Assembly (NCBI GenBank): GCA_002067325.1
Contig: MVQY01000052.1
Coordinates: forward strand, 1 to 14,345
DNA length: 14,345 nucleotides
Direction: 5' to 3'
Origin: Methanobacterium sp. PtaU1.Bin097
GTDB taxonomy: Archaea > Methanobacteriota > Methanobacteria > Methanobacteriales > Methanobacteriaceae
The position numbers and the translations under genes were made by a program. The notes under the pieces are model-generated. The model did no database searches, was not told the origin of the DNA, and saw only the letters and a list, made by a program, of their open reading frames with translations. Positions within the stretch are counted from its first letter, which is position 1. Every line of letters begins with the position of its first letter. Below, piece by piece: positions 1-6,692 of the stretch.

Positions 1-540
1 AACAGTGGGGGTAAAACCACCCTCCTTGAAACCCTGGCCCAGATTTGCATCATGACCCACATAGGCCTGCCGGTGTGCGCCCGGGAGGCGCAGGTGCAGC
101 TCATCGATGAGATTTATTTCTTCTCCAAAAAGAGGGCCATGGATGCCGGTGCCTTTGAATCATTCCTGAATACCTTCATGCCCATCGTAACCCGGGGCAA
201 CCAAAAACTGATCTTACTCGATGAATTAGAAGCTATAACAGAACTGGAAGCGGCGGTGAAGATCATAGCCAGTTTCCTAGATTATATCAGAGATTCAGAC
301 TCTTACGCCATAATTGTAACCCACATGGCACGGGAGATCCTGAAGTACAGCGATGTAAGGGTGGACGGTATTGAAGCACAAGGACTCGACAAGGATTATA
401 ACCTGATAGTTGATAGAACACCAAAAATTAACTATTTCGCCAAGAGTACCCCTGAGTTAATTTTAAAGCGGATGTATGAGAAATCGGATGGCAAGTTGAA
501 GGAGATCTATGGTGAGATGCTGGAGAAGTTCAACAGCTAG
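1..540 (+). CDS. MutS-related ABC-type ATPase, C-terminal part (5' end cut by window)
   Basis: The frame is open from base 1, so the gene begins upstream and the first in-window ATG (base 52) is internal. The first codons read NSGGKTTLLE, a MutS-type Walker A (family form GPN-x-GGKST). A signature-like stretch GAFESFLNTF follows, then a Walker B LILLDELEAITE with the DE pair, and an H-loop histidine in IIVTHMARE. This order is that of the ATPase domain of MutS-family DNA repair proteins, which clamp on DNA as dimers and switch with ATP. Archaeal members of this branch are often annotated MutS or MutS-like, but their mismatch-repair role is unproven. No Smr nuclease domain follows; the protein ends soon after the ATPase core (LKRMYEK...KFNS). 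The next gene starts 22 bases downstream on the same strand, so they may be cotranscribed. Family assignment is firm; subfamily is not, because the N-terminal domains are missing. Confidence 0.8.
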   Translation, partial: NSGGKTTLLETLAQICIMTHIGLPVCAREAQVQLIDEIYFFSKKRAMDAGAFESFLNTFMPIVTRGNQKLILLDELEAITELEAAVKIIASFLDYIRDSDSYAIIVTHMAREILKYSDVRVDGIEAQGLDKDYNLIVDRTPKINYFAKSTPELILKRMYEKSDGKLKEIYGEMLEKFNS

Positions 541-562
541 ATCATGGGGTTGAAAATTTATA

Positions 563-1173
563 ATGAAACTTATGCCGGGTTTTGTAGAACTTGTTATTGG
601 TGTTTTGTTCTTGATTTTGGCTATTTTGTATCTTGACTACCCACAAAGTGTTTTAATATCGTTATTTTGCTTGATACTCGTTATTACTGCTATATTTGAC
701 CTTAAAGGATATTACCATAAAATTATCTATCTAACGATCATAACTGTAATTTTAGTGGTAATGGGGATAGTAGCTTATTACAATCAAGTATATGTTTCGA
801 ACATCGATAAAACAGAGTACTATGTACAAATAGGATTCGGAATACTAATAATTGCTTCATTCACCATAACCTCAGAGAATGGGACAAATTTAAAGCCCTG
901 GAGTATTATGATAAATTACTGGAAATTAATCCAAATGATACAATAGCATTAAACAATAAAGGTGTTGAGTTAACAAGCCAGAGAAGATATGAAAAAGCAA
1001 TAGAATGTTTTGATAAAGTACTGGAATTAGATCCCGAAGATACTGCGGCATTGCATAACAAAAATTTTATAGAAAAATATCATAAAAATCACACCTTTGC
1101 CGATAAATTTGAGATCGGCCCCAAATTAAAAATCACTGATAAGGCAGGGAGCCTATTCTTAGGTAGGAAATAA
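563..1173 (+). pseudogene. Small membrane protein with C-terminal TPR repeats, frame broken by one base
   Basis: The ATG frame runs 563-946 (127 residues). It shows four hydrophobic segments (roughly residues 7-25, 28-45, 53-71 and 88-102) and then an unconvincing tail. From about base 877 the -1 frame reads EWDKFKALEYYDKLLEINP and continues as a TPR unit (RRYEKAIECFDKVLELDPED) to a TAA at 1171-1173. Reading TITSE straight into EWDKF gives one sensible 203-residue protein, a membrane domain followed by about two cytoplasmic TPR helix pairs. This implies one base, most simply a G in GAGGA, is missing near 877. TPR proteins with hydrophobic N-termini are common in Methanobacteriales and mediate protein-protein contacts; the partner here is unknown. 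The gene follows the MutS-like gene by 22 bases. The break could be decay, a sequencing error or, less likely, programmed -1 shifting. Confidence 0.7.
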
Positions 1174-1181
1174 CTAAATAG

Positions 1182-1727
1182 TTAATTTCTCTGCTTTTCG
1201 AATTTAATTTTCAGAGTGTTGCTTAACTGCGATTCAAATCCACTTTCTATTATCAGTGATATTTTGGAGTCTCCTGATATGATGAAATTAAATTCAGCTG
1301 TGGCTTCCTCCATTTCTAAAGATATTCCCTCCTGACTATTTGCTGCTTTAACCCCTTCGATGATGCTGGAAATGCTCTGGGCGAGTGTTTCTTCCATGTC
1401 AATTAATTTCACTCCCTGTACCATTTTACCCTGTATGGGTGGTTTCAGGGTTAAACTGGTGGTCTGCATGGATTTTTCAGATATCTCGGAGCCAAACTCG
1501 ACCTTCCCCAGTATGGGGATCTGTAAACTTATCCCTGCCCCTGTATTGGAGGTTGCCAGGGTTTTCAAGGTTAACTGTATACTCTTGATGCCGATACCGT
1601 GTTCCTGCATCTCTGCCTGTTTATAAACAAGGGCCTTTTTTATGCTGTTCACCAGATCAGCTATGGGTAAACTTTCCACATCGAATCCATTATCATTCTG
1701 TCCTTTATTTATCATCACTTTATCCAT
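1182..1727 (-). CDS. Trypco2-like (trypsin-co-occurring domain 2) protein, apparently duplicated domain
   Basis: The start chosen is ATG at 1727 (MDKVMINKGQ), preceded by AAGGGG about seven bases upstream. An in-frame upstream ATG at 1781 has no ribosome-binding site and lies upstream of the promoter. The product has 181 residues with no signal peptide or membrane segment. Residues 18-98 fit the trypco2 pattern: an amphipathic helix (IADLVNSIKKAL), strands (KSIQLTLKTLAT), a glycine turn (GAGISLQIPILGKVEFG), and a closing strand with the QTTSLTLKPP ending, equivalent to the family's 'Q-x-V-x-L-T-L-x-P'. Residues 111-179 look like a shorter second copy, with a helix (ETLAQSISSIIEG) and a closing strand (LSNTLKIKF). 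Trypco domains were named from bacterial conflict and effector operons, where they accompany trypsin-like proteases. No protease is adjacent here. The recognition is by eye from the pattern, so it needs a profile search. Confidence 0.6.
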   Translation of the reverse strand: MDKVMINKGQNDNGFDVESLPIADLVNSIKKALVYKQAEMQEHGIGIKSIQLTLKTLATSNTGAGISLQIPILGKVEFGSEISEKSMQTTSLTLKPPIQGKMVQGVKLIDMEETLAQSISSIIEGVKAANSQEGISLEMEEATAEFNFIISGDSKISLIIESGFESQLSNTLKIKFEKQRN

Positions 1728-1742
1728 TGTATCCCCTTCAAT

Positions 1743-1766
1743 ATATGTTATTATTTGATAACATAT
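1743..1766 (-). promoter_or_regulatory. Inverted-repeat operator over the TATA region of the trypco2-like gene
   Basis: Two perfect 9-bp arms, ATATGTTAT (1743-1751) and ATAACATAT (1758-1766), are separated by 6 bp. On the minus strand the upstream arm lies in TTTATATG, a good archaeal TATA box about 35-40 bases before the ATG at 1727. A dimeric repressor bound here would block TBP/TFB. The symmetry is seen directly; the regulator is unknown. Confidence 0.55.
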
Positions 1767-1844
1767 AAATGTTGTTTCCATTAATTATCAACTTGAAAAG
1801 CCCCAATCAAAAAATTATTAAATCAAAAGGGATAAGGTTATTCT

Positions 1845-2843
1845 ATGTCAGATGATGTCCCTCCAGAGACCGTGGAAAGTAAGATGTGCACCAGATTTCC
1901 CCGTGTAAAAATTGGAGATACTGTAGAGGATATAGAAGAAATGCTATCCCAGCACACCAATCAATTTGACAGCATCGATTACATCTACGTGGTCGATGAT
2001 CAAAATATTTTACAGGGTGTAATTTCTATTAAAAAGGTTTTCAGCACCCAGGATAATGAAACCAAAGTAGAAAACATCATGAAAAAGGACCTGGTCAAAG
2101 TAACACCCCCCACAGGCCAGGAGAGGATAGTGTATCTGGCACTTTCCCATGGACTTAAAGCTTTACCCGTGGTTGATGATGAAGACCATCTTCTGGGAAT
2201 CGTTCCCTACGATGAAATACTTAAAACCTTCAATCAAGAAGTTAAAAAGGATATCTTCCGGTTTGGAGGATTGTTCCACCGGGTGGGTGAGGAATATACC
2301 TCAATCACTTCATCGGCATGGGTGATGATGAGGTCAAGATTGCCCTGGCTTATAGTCGGGGTTCTGGGCGGTACTGCAGCTGCTTCGGTGGTCACCAGTT
2401 TTGAAGAACTCTTAAGCAAATTTCTAGTTTTAGCTGCCTTCATACCTGTCCTGGTCTATATGAGTGATGCGGTGGGAACACAGTCAGAGGCGTTGATTAT
2501 CAGGAGTGTTGCCCTGGATCCGGAGCTCCCCCTGGGCGGTTACATTATCCGGGAATTTAAAGTTGCAGCCATGCTCGCCGTTGTCTGCGGATTCTTAATC
2601 AGTGTTGTGGCCATAATTGGATGGGGCACCTACTTTTTAGGAGCTGTTGTCGGACTTTCCATGCTCGTAAGTATCATTGCCGCGGTATGTATATCCACTT
2701 TCCTTCCCCTAGTGTTTAGACGTTTCAATTACGACCCGGCAGTTGCAACCGGTCCATTAGCTACTATAATCAGTGATATAACCACTCTGGGCATTTATTT
2801 CTCCATGGCCATACTCTTACTGGACTTTTTGAACCTGATATAA
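1845..2843 (+). CDS. mgtE: MgtE-type Mg2+ channel/transporter with N-terminal CBS pair
   Basis: The 332-residue product starts at an ATG with a purine-rich AAAAGGGAT upstream. Residues about 10-65 and 75-130 form a CBS pair (YIYVVDDQNILQGVISIKK and ALPVVDDEDHLLGIVPYDE), the cytosolic sensor that in MgtE channels binds Mg2+ and sometimes ATP. About five membrane helices follow from residue 167. The last part has the MgtE signature YDPAVATGPLATIISD, including DPA and the aspartate (D311) that in characterised channels lines the ion site, then GIYF. The superhelical N domain found before the CBS pair in bacterial MgtE is absent, so this is the shorter archaeal architecture. The product sits in the cytoplasmic membrane and admits Mg2+ when internal levels are low. 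The next gene begins directly after the stop codon. Confidence 0.85.
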   Translation: MSDDVPPETVESKMCTRFPRVKIGDTVEDIEEMLSQHTNQFDSIDYIYVVDDQNILQGVISIKKVFSTQDNETKVENIMKKDLVKVTPPTGQERIVYLALSHGLKALPVVDDEDHLLGIVPYDEILKTFNQEVKKDIFRFGGLFHRVGEEYTSITSSAWVMMRSRLPWLIVGVLGGTAAASVVTSFEELLSKFLVLAAFIPVLVYMSDAVGTQSEALIIRSVALDPELPLGGYIIREFKVAAMLAVVCGFLISVVAIIGWGTYFLGAVVGLSMLVSIIAAVCISTFLPLVFRRFNYDPAVATGPLATIISDITTLGIYFSMAILLLDFLNLI

Positions 2844-3404
2844 ATGAAGATTATAGGAATAGACCTGGCAGGTAAACAAGAAAATCCCAGCGGATTCTGT
2901 GTATTAGAGGGCGAACATCTTATTTTGAAGACCCTATACAGTGATGAAAACCTAATAGAAAATGTTAAGAAGGTAAATCCGGCAGTAATAGCCATCGACG
3001 CCCCACTATCCTTACCGAAAGGCCGTTGTTGCCTGGAGAAGGATTGTAAGTGTGCTGTGGGCGGACATTTCCGCCAGGCAGAGCGAGATATACGCCCTTA
3101 CGGCCGGGTGCTCCCACTCACTTTCCAGGGGATGAAGATGCTCACCTTAAGGGGAATAAGACTTGCTAAGGAGCTTAGAAAGGATTTTGAAGTTATAGAA
3201 ACCCATCCCCGCACCAGCCAGAAGATGCTGGGTTTTAAGGATTTAAAGGATGATTTAAACCAGATTTATAACCTGCCAGACGAGCCCACAGAGCACGAAC
3301 TGGACGGGGTATTAGCCGCTATAACAGGTTATTTATACCTTATAGGGTGTGTTTTAGAGTTAGGTGACCCTGAAGAAGGGATTGTGGTTATTCCCAGAGA
3401 TTAA
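2844..3404 (+). CDS. DUF429 family protein, predicted RNase H-fold enzyme
   Basis: The ATG follows the TAA of the MgtE-type gene with no gap (TAAATG), and there is no good ribosome-binding site of its own, so translation is probably coupled. The 186-residue protein has the DUF429 motifs in order: GIDLAG (D7), AIDAPLSLP (D52), ETHPRTS (E119/H121) and HELDGVLAAITGYL (D154). This spacing of acidic residues matches an RNase H-like fold and has led others to predict nuclease activity, which is not demonstrated. Four cysteines cluster at residues 62-70 (RCCLEKDCKCA) and could bind a metal. The coupling to a Mg2+ channel may reflect a metal-dependent enzyme or simple operon packing. The family call is secure; the function is unknown. 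Confidence 0.8.
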   Translation: MKIIGIDLAGKQENPSGFCVLEGEHLILKTLYSDENLIENVKKVNPAVIAIDAPLSLPKGRCCLEKDCKCAVGGHFRQAERDIRPYGRVLPLTFQGMKMLTLRGIRLAKELRKDFEVIETHPRTSQKMLGFKDLKDDLNQIYNLPDEPTEHELDGVLAAITGYLYLIGCVLELGDPEEGIVVIPRD

Positions 3405-3438
3405 AGTTTTTAAAAAATTACTTAAACTAATACATTTT

Positions 3439-3486
3439 GTATATAATTAAAAGGAATATAGAACTGTCAGCTTATCACAGGGTGGA
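3439..3486 (+). promoter_or_regulatory. Promoter and ribosome-binding site of the lemA-htpX unit
   Basis: GTATATAATT (3439-3448) is a good archaeal TATA element and predicts initiation near 3468. GGTGGA at 3481-3486 lies nine bases before the lemA ATG at 3496. No terminator hairpin is evident for the upstream pair, only A/T-rich DNA with TTTTTAAAAA just after its stop. Confidence 0.5.
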
Positions 3487-3495
3487 ACAAAAAAA

Positions 3496-4056
3496 ATGTA
3501 TGAATATATTATACTGGGAATAATAATTTTAATCGTTGCCTACATTATTTATAGTTATAACCGCCTTATCTCAATGCGAAATATGGTCGATACAGCCTAC
3601 TCCAATATCGACACCCTCTTACAGAAGCGATTTGACCTGGTTCCCAACCTGGTCAATACAGTCAAAGGGTACATGACGCACGAACGAGAACTCCTGGAAA
3701 CTGTAACCAGGGCCAGGAGTGACTGGATGAATGCTTCAACTATACAGGAAAACGCAGGAGCAGATAATCTCGCTGCGCAAGCTCTGAAATCCATTTTTGC
3801 AGTGGTAGAAAATTATCCCAACCTTAAAGCTAACGAAAACTTCTTATTGCTCCAGGAAGAACTGGTTGGCATCGAGAATAAGATAGCCTACGCCAGACAA
3901 CGCTACAACCGGACAGTTCTGGATTTAAACAATGCAGTACAGCAGTTTCCAACTAACCTGATAGCCCAACTTTTCAGATTCCAGACCAGGGAATTTTTCG
4001 AAGTTGAATCTGAACAAGCCCGGGAAGTTCCTGTGGTAAACTATGGTGAAGAATAA
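3496..4056 (+). CDS. lemA: LemA family membrane-anchored coiled-coil protein
   Basis: The 186-residue product has one N-terminal membrane segment (residues about 4-22), then the LemA hallmark NMVDTAYSNIDTLLQKRFDL followed by VPNLVNTVKGYMTHERE. The rest is long helices (LLETVTRARSDW; NFLLLQEELVGIENKIAYARQRYN; LNNAVQQFPTNLIAQLF), as in the four-helix bundle of the family. The N-terminus is expected outside and the helical domain on the other membrane face, but topology was not tested. The stop codon overlaps the ATG of htpX by one base (TAATG), indicating coupled translation. LemA-HtpX pairing is widespread in bacteria and archaea and suggests that LemA helps HtpX-type proteolysis of membrane proteins. 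The exact LemA function is still open. Confidence 0.9.
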   Translation: MYEYIILGIIILIVAYIIYSYNRLISMRNMVDTAYSNIDTLLQKRFDLVPNLVNTVKGYMTHERELLETVTRARSDWMNASTIQENAGADNLAAQALKSIFAVVENYPNLKANENFLLLQEELVGIENKIAYARQRYNRTVLDLNNAVQQFPTNLIAQLFRFQTREFFEVESEQAREVPVVNYGEE

Positions 4057-5207
4057 TGGACCCCATTTACAATAACATAACAGCAAATAAAAGATGGACC
4101 TACCTTTTCTTTGCCCTTTACGCGGTTCTGATTGGGATGATAGGATATTTAATAGGATTATACATTGGTTCTACCATCCTCGGCCTGTTTATTGGTGTTA
4201 TAATTTTTGTTATGGCTTTTCTCATCAGTTACTACGGAGGCCAATCGTTAGTGACAACCATGGCCGGTGCACGAGAGGTATCCAAACAGGAAGAGCCTTA
4301 TCTTTATAACACAGTAGACGCTTTGAGTATAGCCGCGGGCCTGCCAATGCCCAAGTTATACATTATAGATACAGATGTGCCCAACGCTTTTGCTGCCGGT
4401 CGTAACCATGAAAATGCCAGCATTACAGTTACCACGGGTTTACTGGATCGTCTGGATCGTCTGGAGCTGGAAGGTGTTATCGCTCATGAGATGTCACATA
4501 TCAAAAATTATGATGTTCTGCTTGCCACAGTAGCGGTTGTTCTAGCCGGGGTTATTGTATTTTTAGGAGTTATGGCTCGTTACTCAGCTTGGGGAGGTTT
4601 ATTTCGAGGAGGAGGGCGACAAGGTGGCCCAGCTGCGATAATCCTTTTAATCCTTCTTGTTGTACTAATTGTCCTTGCTCCATTATTTGCCCAACTACTT
4701 AAATTTGCAATTTCCAGGAAACGTGAGTTCCTGGCAGATGCTTCAGGGGCTGATCTCACCGGATACCCGGAGGGACTGGCCAGTGCCCTGGAGAAAATCA
4801 GCGGTATGCAAAAATCGAAGAGTAAAATTCAAAACACAGCTCTTAACGGTATTTATATTATAAACCCAGCGGTTGGAGCTGATCGTGACAGTACTGGCAG
4901 TAGCCTTTTTTCTACTCATCCCCCAACAGAGGAAAGAGTTAAGAGGCTGCGTGAAATGGAGTTTATCGATCAGAAATACGTAAAGTCTTCAAACTCTGAT
5001 ATGAACCAATCCAACATAGAAACCACTCCGGGTAACATGAAACTTGTAGAAGAAACGATTCCGGATAAAGGAAAACATGTAGGGAAGGGTTATCTGGTCT
5101 GTGATAAATGCAACAGATACTATGAACTCCAGGCCGGTGAATCACCAGAAGACTTTGCAGGTAAATGTGAATGCGGTGGGAACCTTGAATACCGTGATAG
5201 GATATGA
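4056..5207 (+). CDS. htpX: HtpX-like M48 membrane zinc metalloprotease with C-terminal zinc ribbon
   Basis: The 383-residue product has two N-terminal membrane helices (about 13-35 and 38-60). The active site HEMSH (H144, E145, H148) lies in VIAHEMSHIKNYD, and the third zinc ligand is E224 in SRKREFLADASGADLT. Two more helices (about 157-174 and 193-215) lie between them. This is the M48B/HtpX layout for cleaving misfolded membrane proteins on the cytosolic side. The family core ends near THPPTEERVKRL (about residue 292). Beyond it is a polar linker and a 40-residue zinc-ribbon-like tail with C349-x2-C352 and C371-x-C373, which many HtpX proteins lack. The start overlaps the lemA stop. Catalytic identification is strong; the tail's role, perhaps substrate binding, is inference. 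Confidence 0.9.
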   Translation: MDPIYNNITANKRWTYLFFALYAVLIGMIGYLIGLYIGSTILGLFIGVIIFVMAFLISYYGGQSLVTTMAGAREVSKQEEPYLYNTVDALSIAAGLPMPKLYIIDTDVPNAFAAGRNHENASITVTTGLLDRLDRLELEGVIAHEMSHIKNYDVLLATVAVVLAGVIVFLGVMARYSAWGGLFRGGGRQGGPAAIILLILLVVLIVLAPLFAQLLKFAISRKREFLADASGADLTGYPEGLASALEKISGMQKSKSKIQNTALNGIYIINPAVGADRDSTGSSLFSTHPPTEERVKRLREMEFIDQKYVKSSNSDMNQSNIETTPGNMKLVEETIPDKGKHVGKGYLVCDKCNRYYELQAGESPEDFAGKCECGGNLEYRDRI

Positions 5208-5397
5208 CTAAACTTGAACAAATGCTATAATATTAAAAAAATTTAGTTGAGAACACCTTTTTGGATGAGCTTTAAATTAACATCACCTAATCAGACCAAA
5301 TTTGAACCTTTCTAATAGCCCCAAATTCTTTAAATCGCTAAAATTATTAATCTCTAAGTTCATATAAATATGAGATGAAATTTATTAAGAGGTAATT
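5208..5397. other. A/T-rich intergenic region with a promoter for the next gene
   Basis: No coding signal is seen. TATAAATA at 5363-5370 predicts initiation around 5390-5395, almost at the ATG at 5398. The transcript would be nearly leaderless even though AAGAGGT (5387-5393) looks like a ribosome-binding site. A short CCTTTTT at about 5256-5262 is a weak terminator candidate for htpX. Confidence 0.4.
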
Positions 5398-5808
5398 ATG
5401 AAAGAAAATAATTCTCAATCAACAAAAGCGCCTCTAACGAGTGCAGAGCGCATATTGGCTGTCTTGTTTGGGGTTGGCTTCATTTTGGGAATTCTGTTGA
5501 GTCCACTGGGAGTCGAGCCTCGTATGCCTGAACTACGAACCCTGGCTTTTGCAGGATTCTTCATAATCGTGGGGATGTTGCTTCCCCTTATAGGGCTGGT
5601 TTCGGTGTGGCTACGAAGACCGAGACTTGCGGGGGTCCTGGCGGTTATCGATGCAATACTACTCTTCCTCACCGCACCCGCCGACCAGGCCCTGTTCTTC
5701 TTCACAGTTGCCCCTCCACCTGCTGTTACCATCGGTGAGTACATTTTGATCTTCGTGGGTGTCGGATACATGCTTTACGGACCACGAGTCTATGAGAACA
5801 GAACATAG
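5398..5808 (+). CDS. Four-helix membrane protein of unknown function
   Basis: The 136-residue product starts at an ATG preceded by AGAGGT five bases upstream. A polar N-terminal tail of about 17 residues is followed by four hydrophobic segments: ILAVLFGVGFILGILLSPLG, TLAFAGFFIIVGMLLPLIGL, LAGVLAVIDAILLFLTAPA and VTIGEYILIFVGVGYMLYG. A basic loop (WLRRPR) joins segments 2 and 3 and is probably cytoplasmic. I recognise no family. By eye the gene is clearly richer in G+C than the flanking DNA and nearby chromatin genes, as is katG further on, so it may be a recent arrival. It appears to be a single-gene unit with A/T-rich DNA on both sides. Confidence 0.7.
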   Translation: MKENNSQSTKAPLTSAERILAVLFGVGFILGILLSPLGVEPRMPELRTLAFAGFFIIVGMLLPLIGLVSVWLRRPRLAGVLAVIDAILLFLTAPADQALFFFTVAPPPAVTIGEYILIFVGVGYMLYGPRVYENRT

Positions 5809-6100
5809 GCTGCGAATCTCTGAGAACTGAACGAATAGCTCTAACTAGATTACAATATGATTAATAAAGGAATTTTGAAAATTAGCTTTTACTATACAAC
5901 ATATGATTCAGGGTGTTTATACTAAGAAAAAGTAGAATAAACAGTAGATACATCGATAATTGAATTTACACCCATAGAAGATTCAAAGAATTCTGGGAAT
6001 AAATATCTTAATTGCTTAAAAGGGTACTAATATAATATAAATAGAATTTTCGCCCGACTTCACCAATAAAAACTTTTGCTAAATTTCCTATTGTTTTTTT
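5809..6100. other. Intergenic DNA without recognised genes; T-run terminator
   Basis: All frames are broken by stops. A T8 run at about 6093-6101 on the plus strand could end plus-strand transcripts. TATA-like ATATAATATAAATAG (about 6030-6044) has no obvious gene behind it on the plus strand. No repeat or RNA structure stood out. Confidence 0.4.
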
Positions 6101-6493
6101 TCATTTTTGCTCTACAATAACCATTATCGTTTTATATCTTATTTTTTCCTCCTCATTAAGGATGCGTCCTATTTCTGCCAAATGTTTTTTGATTTTATCG
6201 TTTTTAATATCTTTAATTTTCCCATTTGGTTCTGCTAAGTTTATATGGGGTTCAGAGTTCATTTCATAACGAATTTCACCCTTATAGTGGAAACTTCTTA
6301 TAATGCCCAATTCAACCAGTAATTTTAGATTTTCATGAACAGTCGAACTACTTATGTTGGGATATGTAGCTTTAACTGCCTTGTAAACATCGTTAAATGA
6401 AGGATGGGAATTTTCTAACTCTTTTAGCTTTTTAATTAATTCCCGCCTTTGAGGAGTAATCTTAATTCCATGTTCCCGAAATTTCTCTTCCAT
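6101..6493 (-). CDS. perR: Fur/PerR-family transcriptional regulator, atypical metal sites
   Basis: The 130-residue protein has an N-terminal winged helix (residues about 10-67: ITPQRRELIKKL, HPSFNDVYKAV, SSTVHENLKLLVELGII) and a short C-terminal dimerisation part, the Fur-superfamily layout. Aligned by eye to Bacillus PerR, the regulatory-metal ligands map to H30 (H37), E77 (D85), E81 (H91), H83 (H93) and D95 (D104). One histidine is therefore replaced by glutamate. Both structural-zinc CxxC motifs are missing; GKIKDI is kept where PerR has GKIVDF. It is divergent from katG, with a palindromic operator between them. The likely role is a repressor released by peroxide that controls katG and itself. 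Whether it senses peroxide or metal with these altered ligands is open. The gene symbol reflects context rather than proof. Confidence 0.75.
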   Translation of the reverse strand: MEEKFREHGIKITPQRRELIKKLKELENSHPSFNDVYKAVKATYPNISSSTVHENLKLLVELGIIRSFHYKGEIRYEMNSEPHINLAEPNGKIKDIKNDKIKKHLAEIGRILNEEEKIRYKTIMVIVEQK

Positions 6494-6519
6494 ATTTTAT
6501 AATTGATGTTTTAAAATAA

Positions 6520-6577
6520 AAATGTATCGAAGAAAAACTTATATAGAACCAAGTTCTATATAGAAATTGATACATTT
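6520..6577. promoter_or_regulatory. Nested inverted repeats between perR-like gene and katG (operator)
   Basis: Inner repeat: TATATAGAAC (6540-6549) and GTTCTATATA (6553-6562), perfect 10-bp arms around CAA. Outer repeat: AAATGTATC (6520-6528) and GATACATTT (6569-6577), perfect 9-bp arms. Read on the minus strand, the left inner arm contains CTATATAAG, a fitting TATA box for the regulator gene about 45 bases from its ATG. Binding would therefore shut off the regulator directly. The right inner arm is part of a 12-bp palindrome TTCTATATAGAA (6554-6565). The best katG TATA (TATAAATA, 6610-6617) is further downstream. Confidence 0.65.
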
Positions 6578-6609
6578 AGGATAATTAAATTATATCTACT
6601 AATGAACGC

Positions 6610-6692
6610 TATAAATAGTAATCAAGCTCTAAAACACAGGATTCACAGTTTTGAAAATTAAAATAAATGAATTAAATTGGGAAAGTGGGTGA
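6610..6692 (+). promoter_or_regulatory. katG core promoter and ribosome-binding site
   Basis: TATAAATA at 6610-6617 predicts a start of transcription near 6637-6640 and a leader of about 60 bases. CTATATAG inside the operator (6556-6563) is an alternative TATA element. GGGTGA at 6687-6692 lies five bases before ATG 6697, which decides that start over the in-frame GTG at 6685. Confidence 0.45.

Noticed and set aside
52..54. ATG as the start of the MutS-like gene
   Set aside because: The Walker A motif lies upstream in the same open frame, so the gene begins before the window.
870..880. Programmed -1 frameshifting in the membrane-TPR gene
   Set aside because: There is no X-XXY-YYZ slippery heptamer and no clear downstream pseudoknot; a lost base explains it more simply.
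1728..1781. Longer N-terminus for the trypco2-like protein from ATG 1781
   Set aside because: It would run through the TATA box and operator and lacks a ribosome-binding site; ATG 1727 has AAGGGG at good spacing.
5415..5771. 118-residue antisense frame over the four-helix membrane gene
   Set aside because: It is Ser/Thr/Arg-rich without domain features, mirrors the sense codons, and the sense frame has clear membrane segments and a ribosome-binding site.
6602..6661. 19-codon frame (MNAINSNQAL...) in front of katG
   Set aside because: It overlaps the likely TATA box and predicted transcription start and has no ribosome-binding site.
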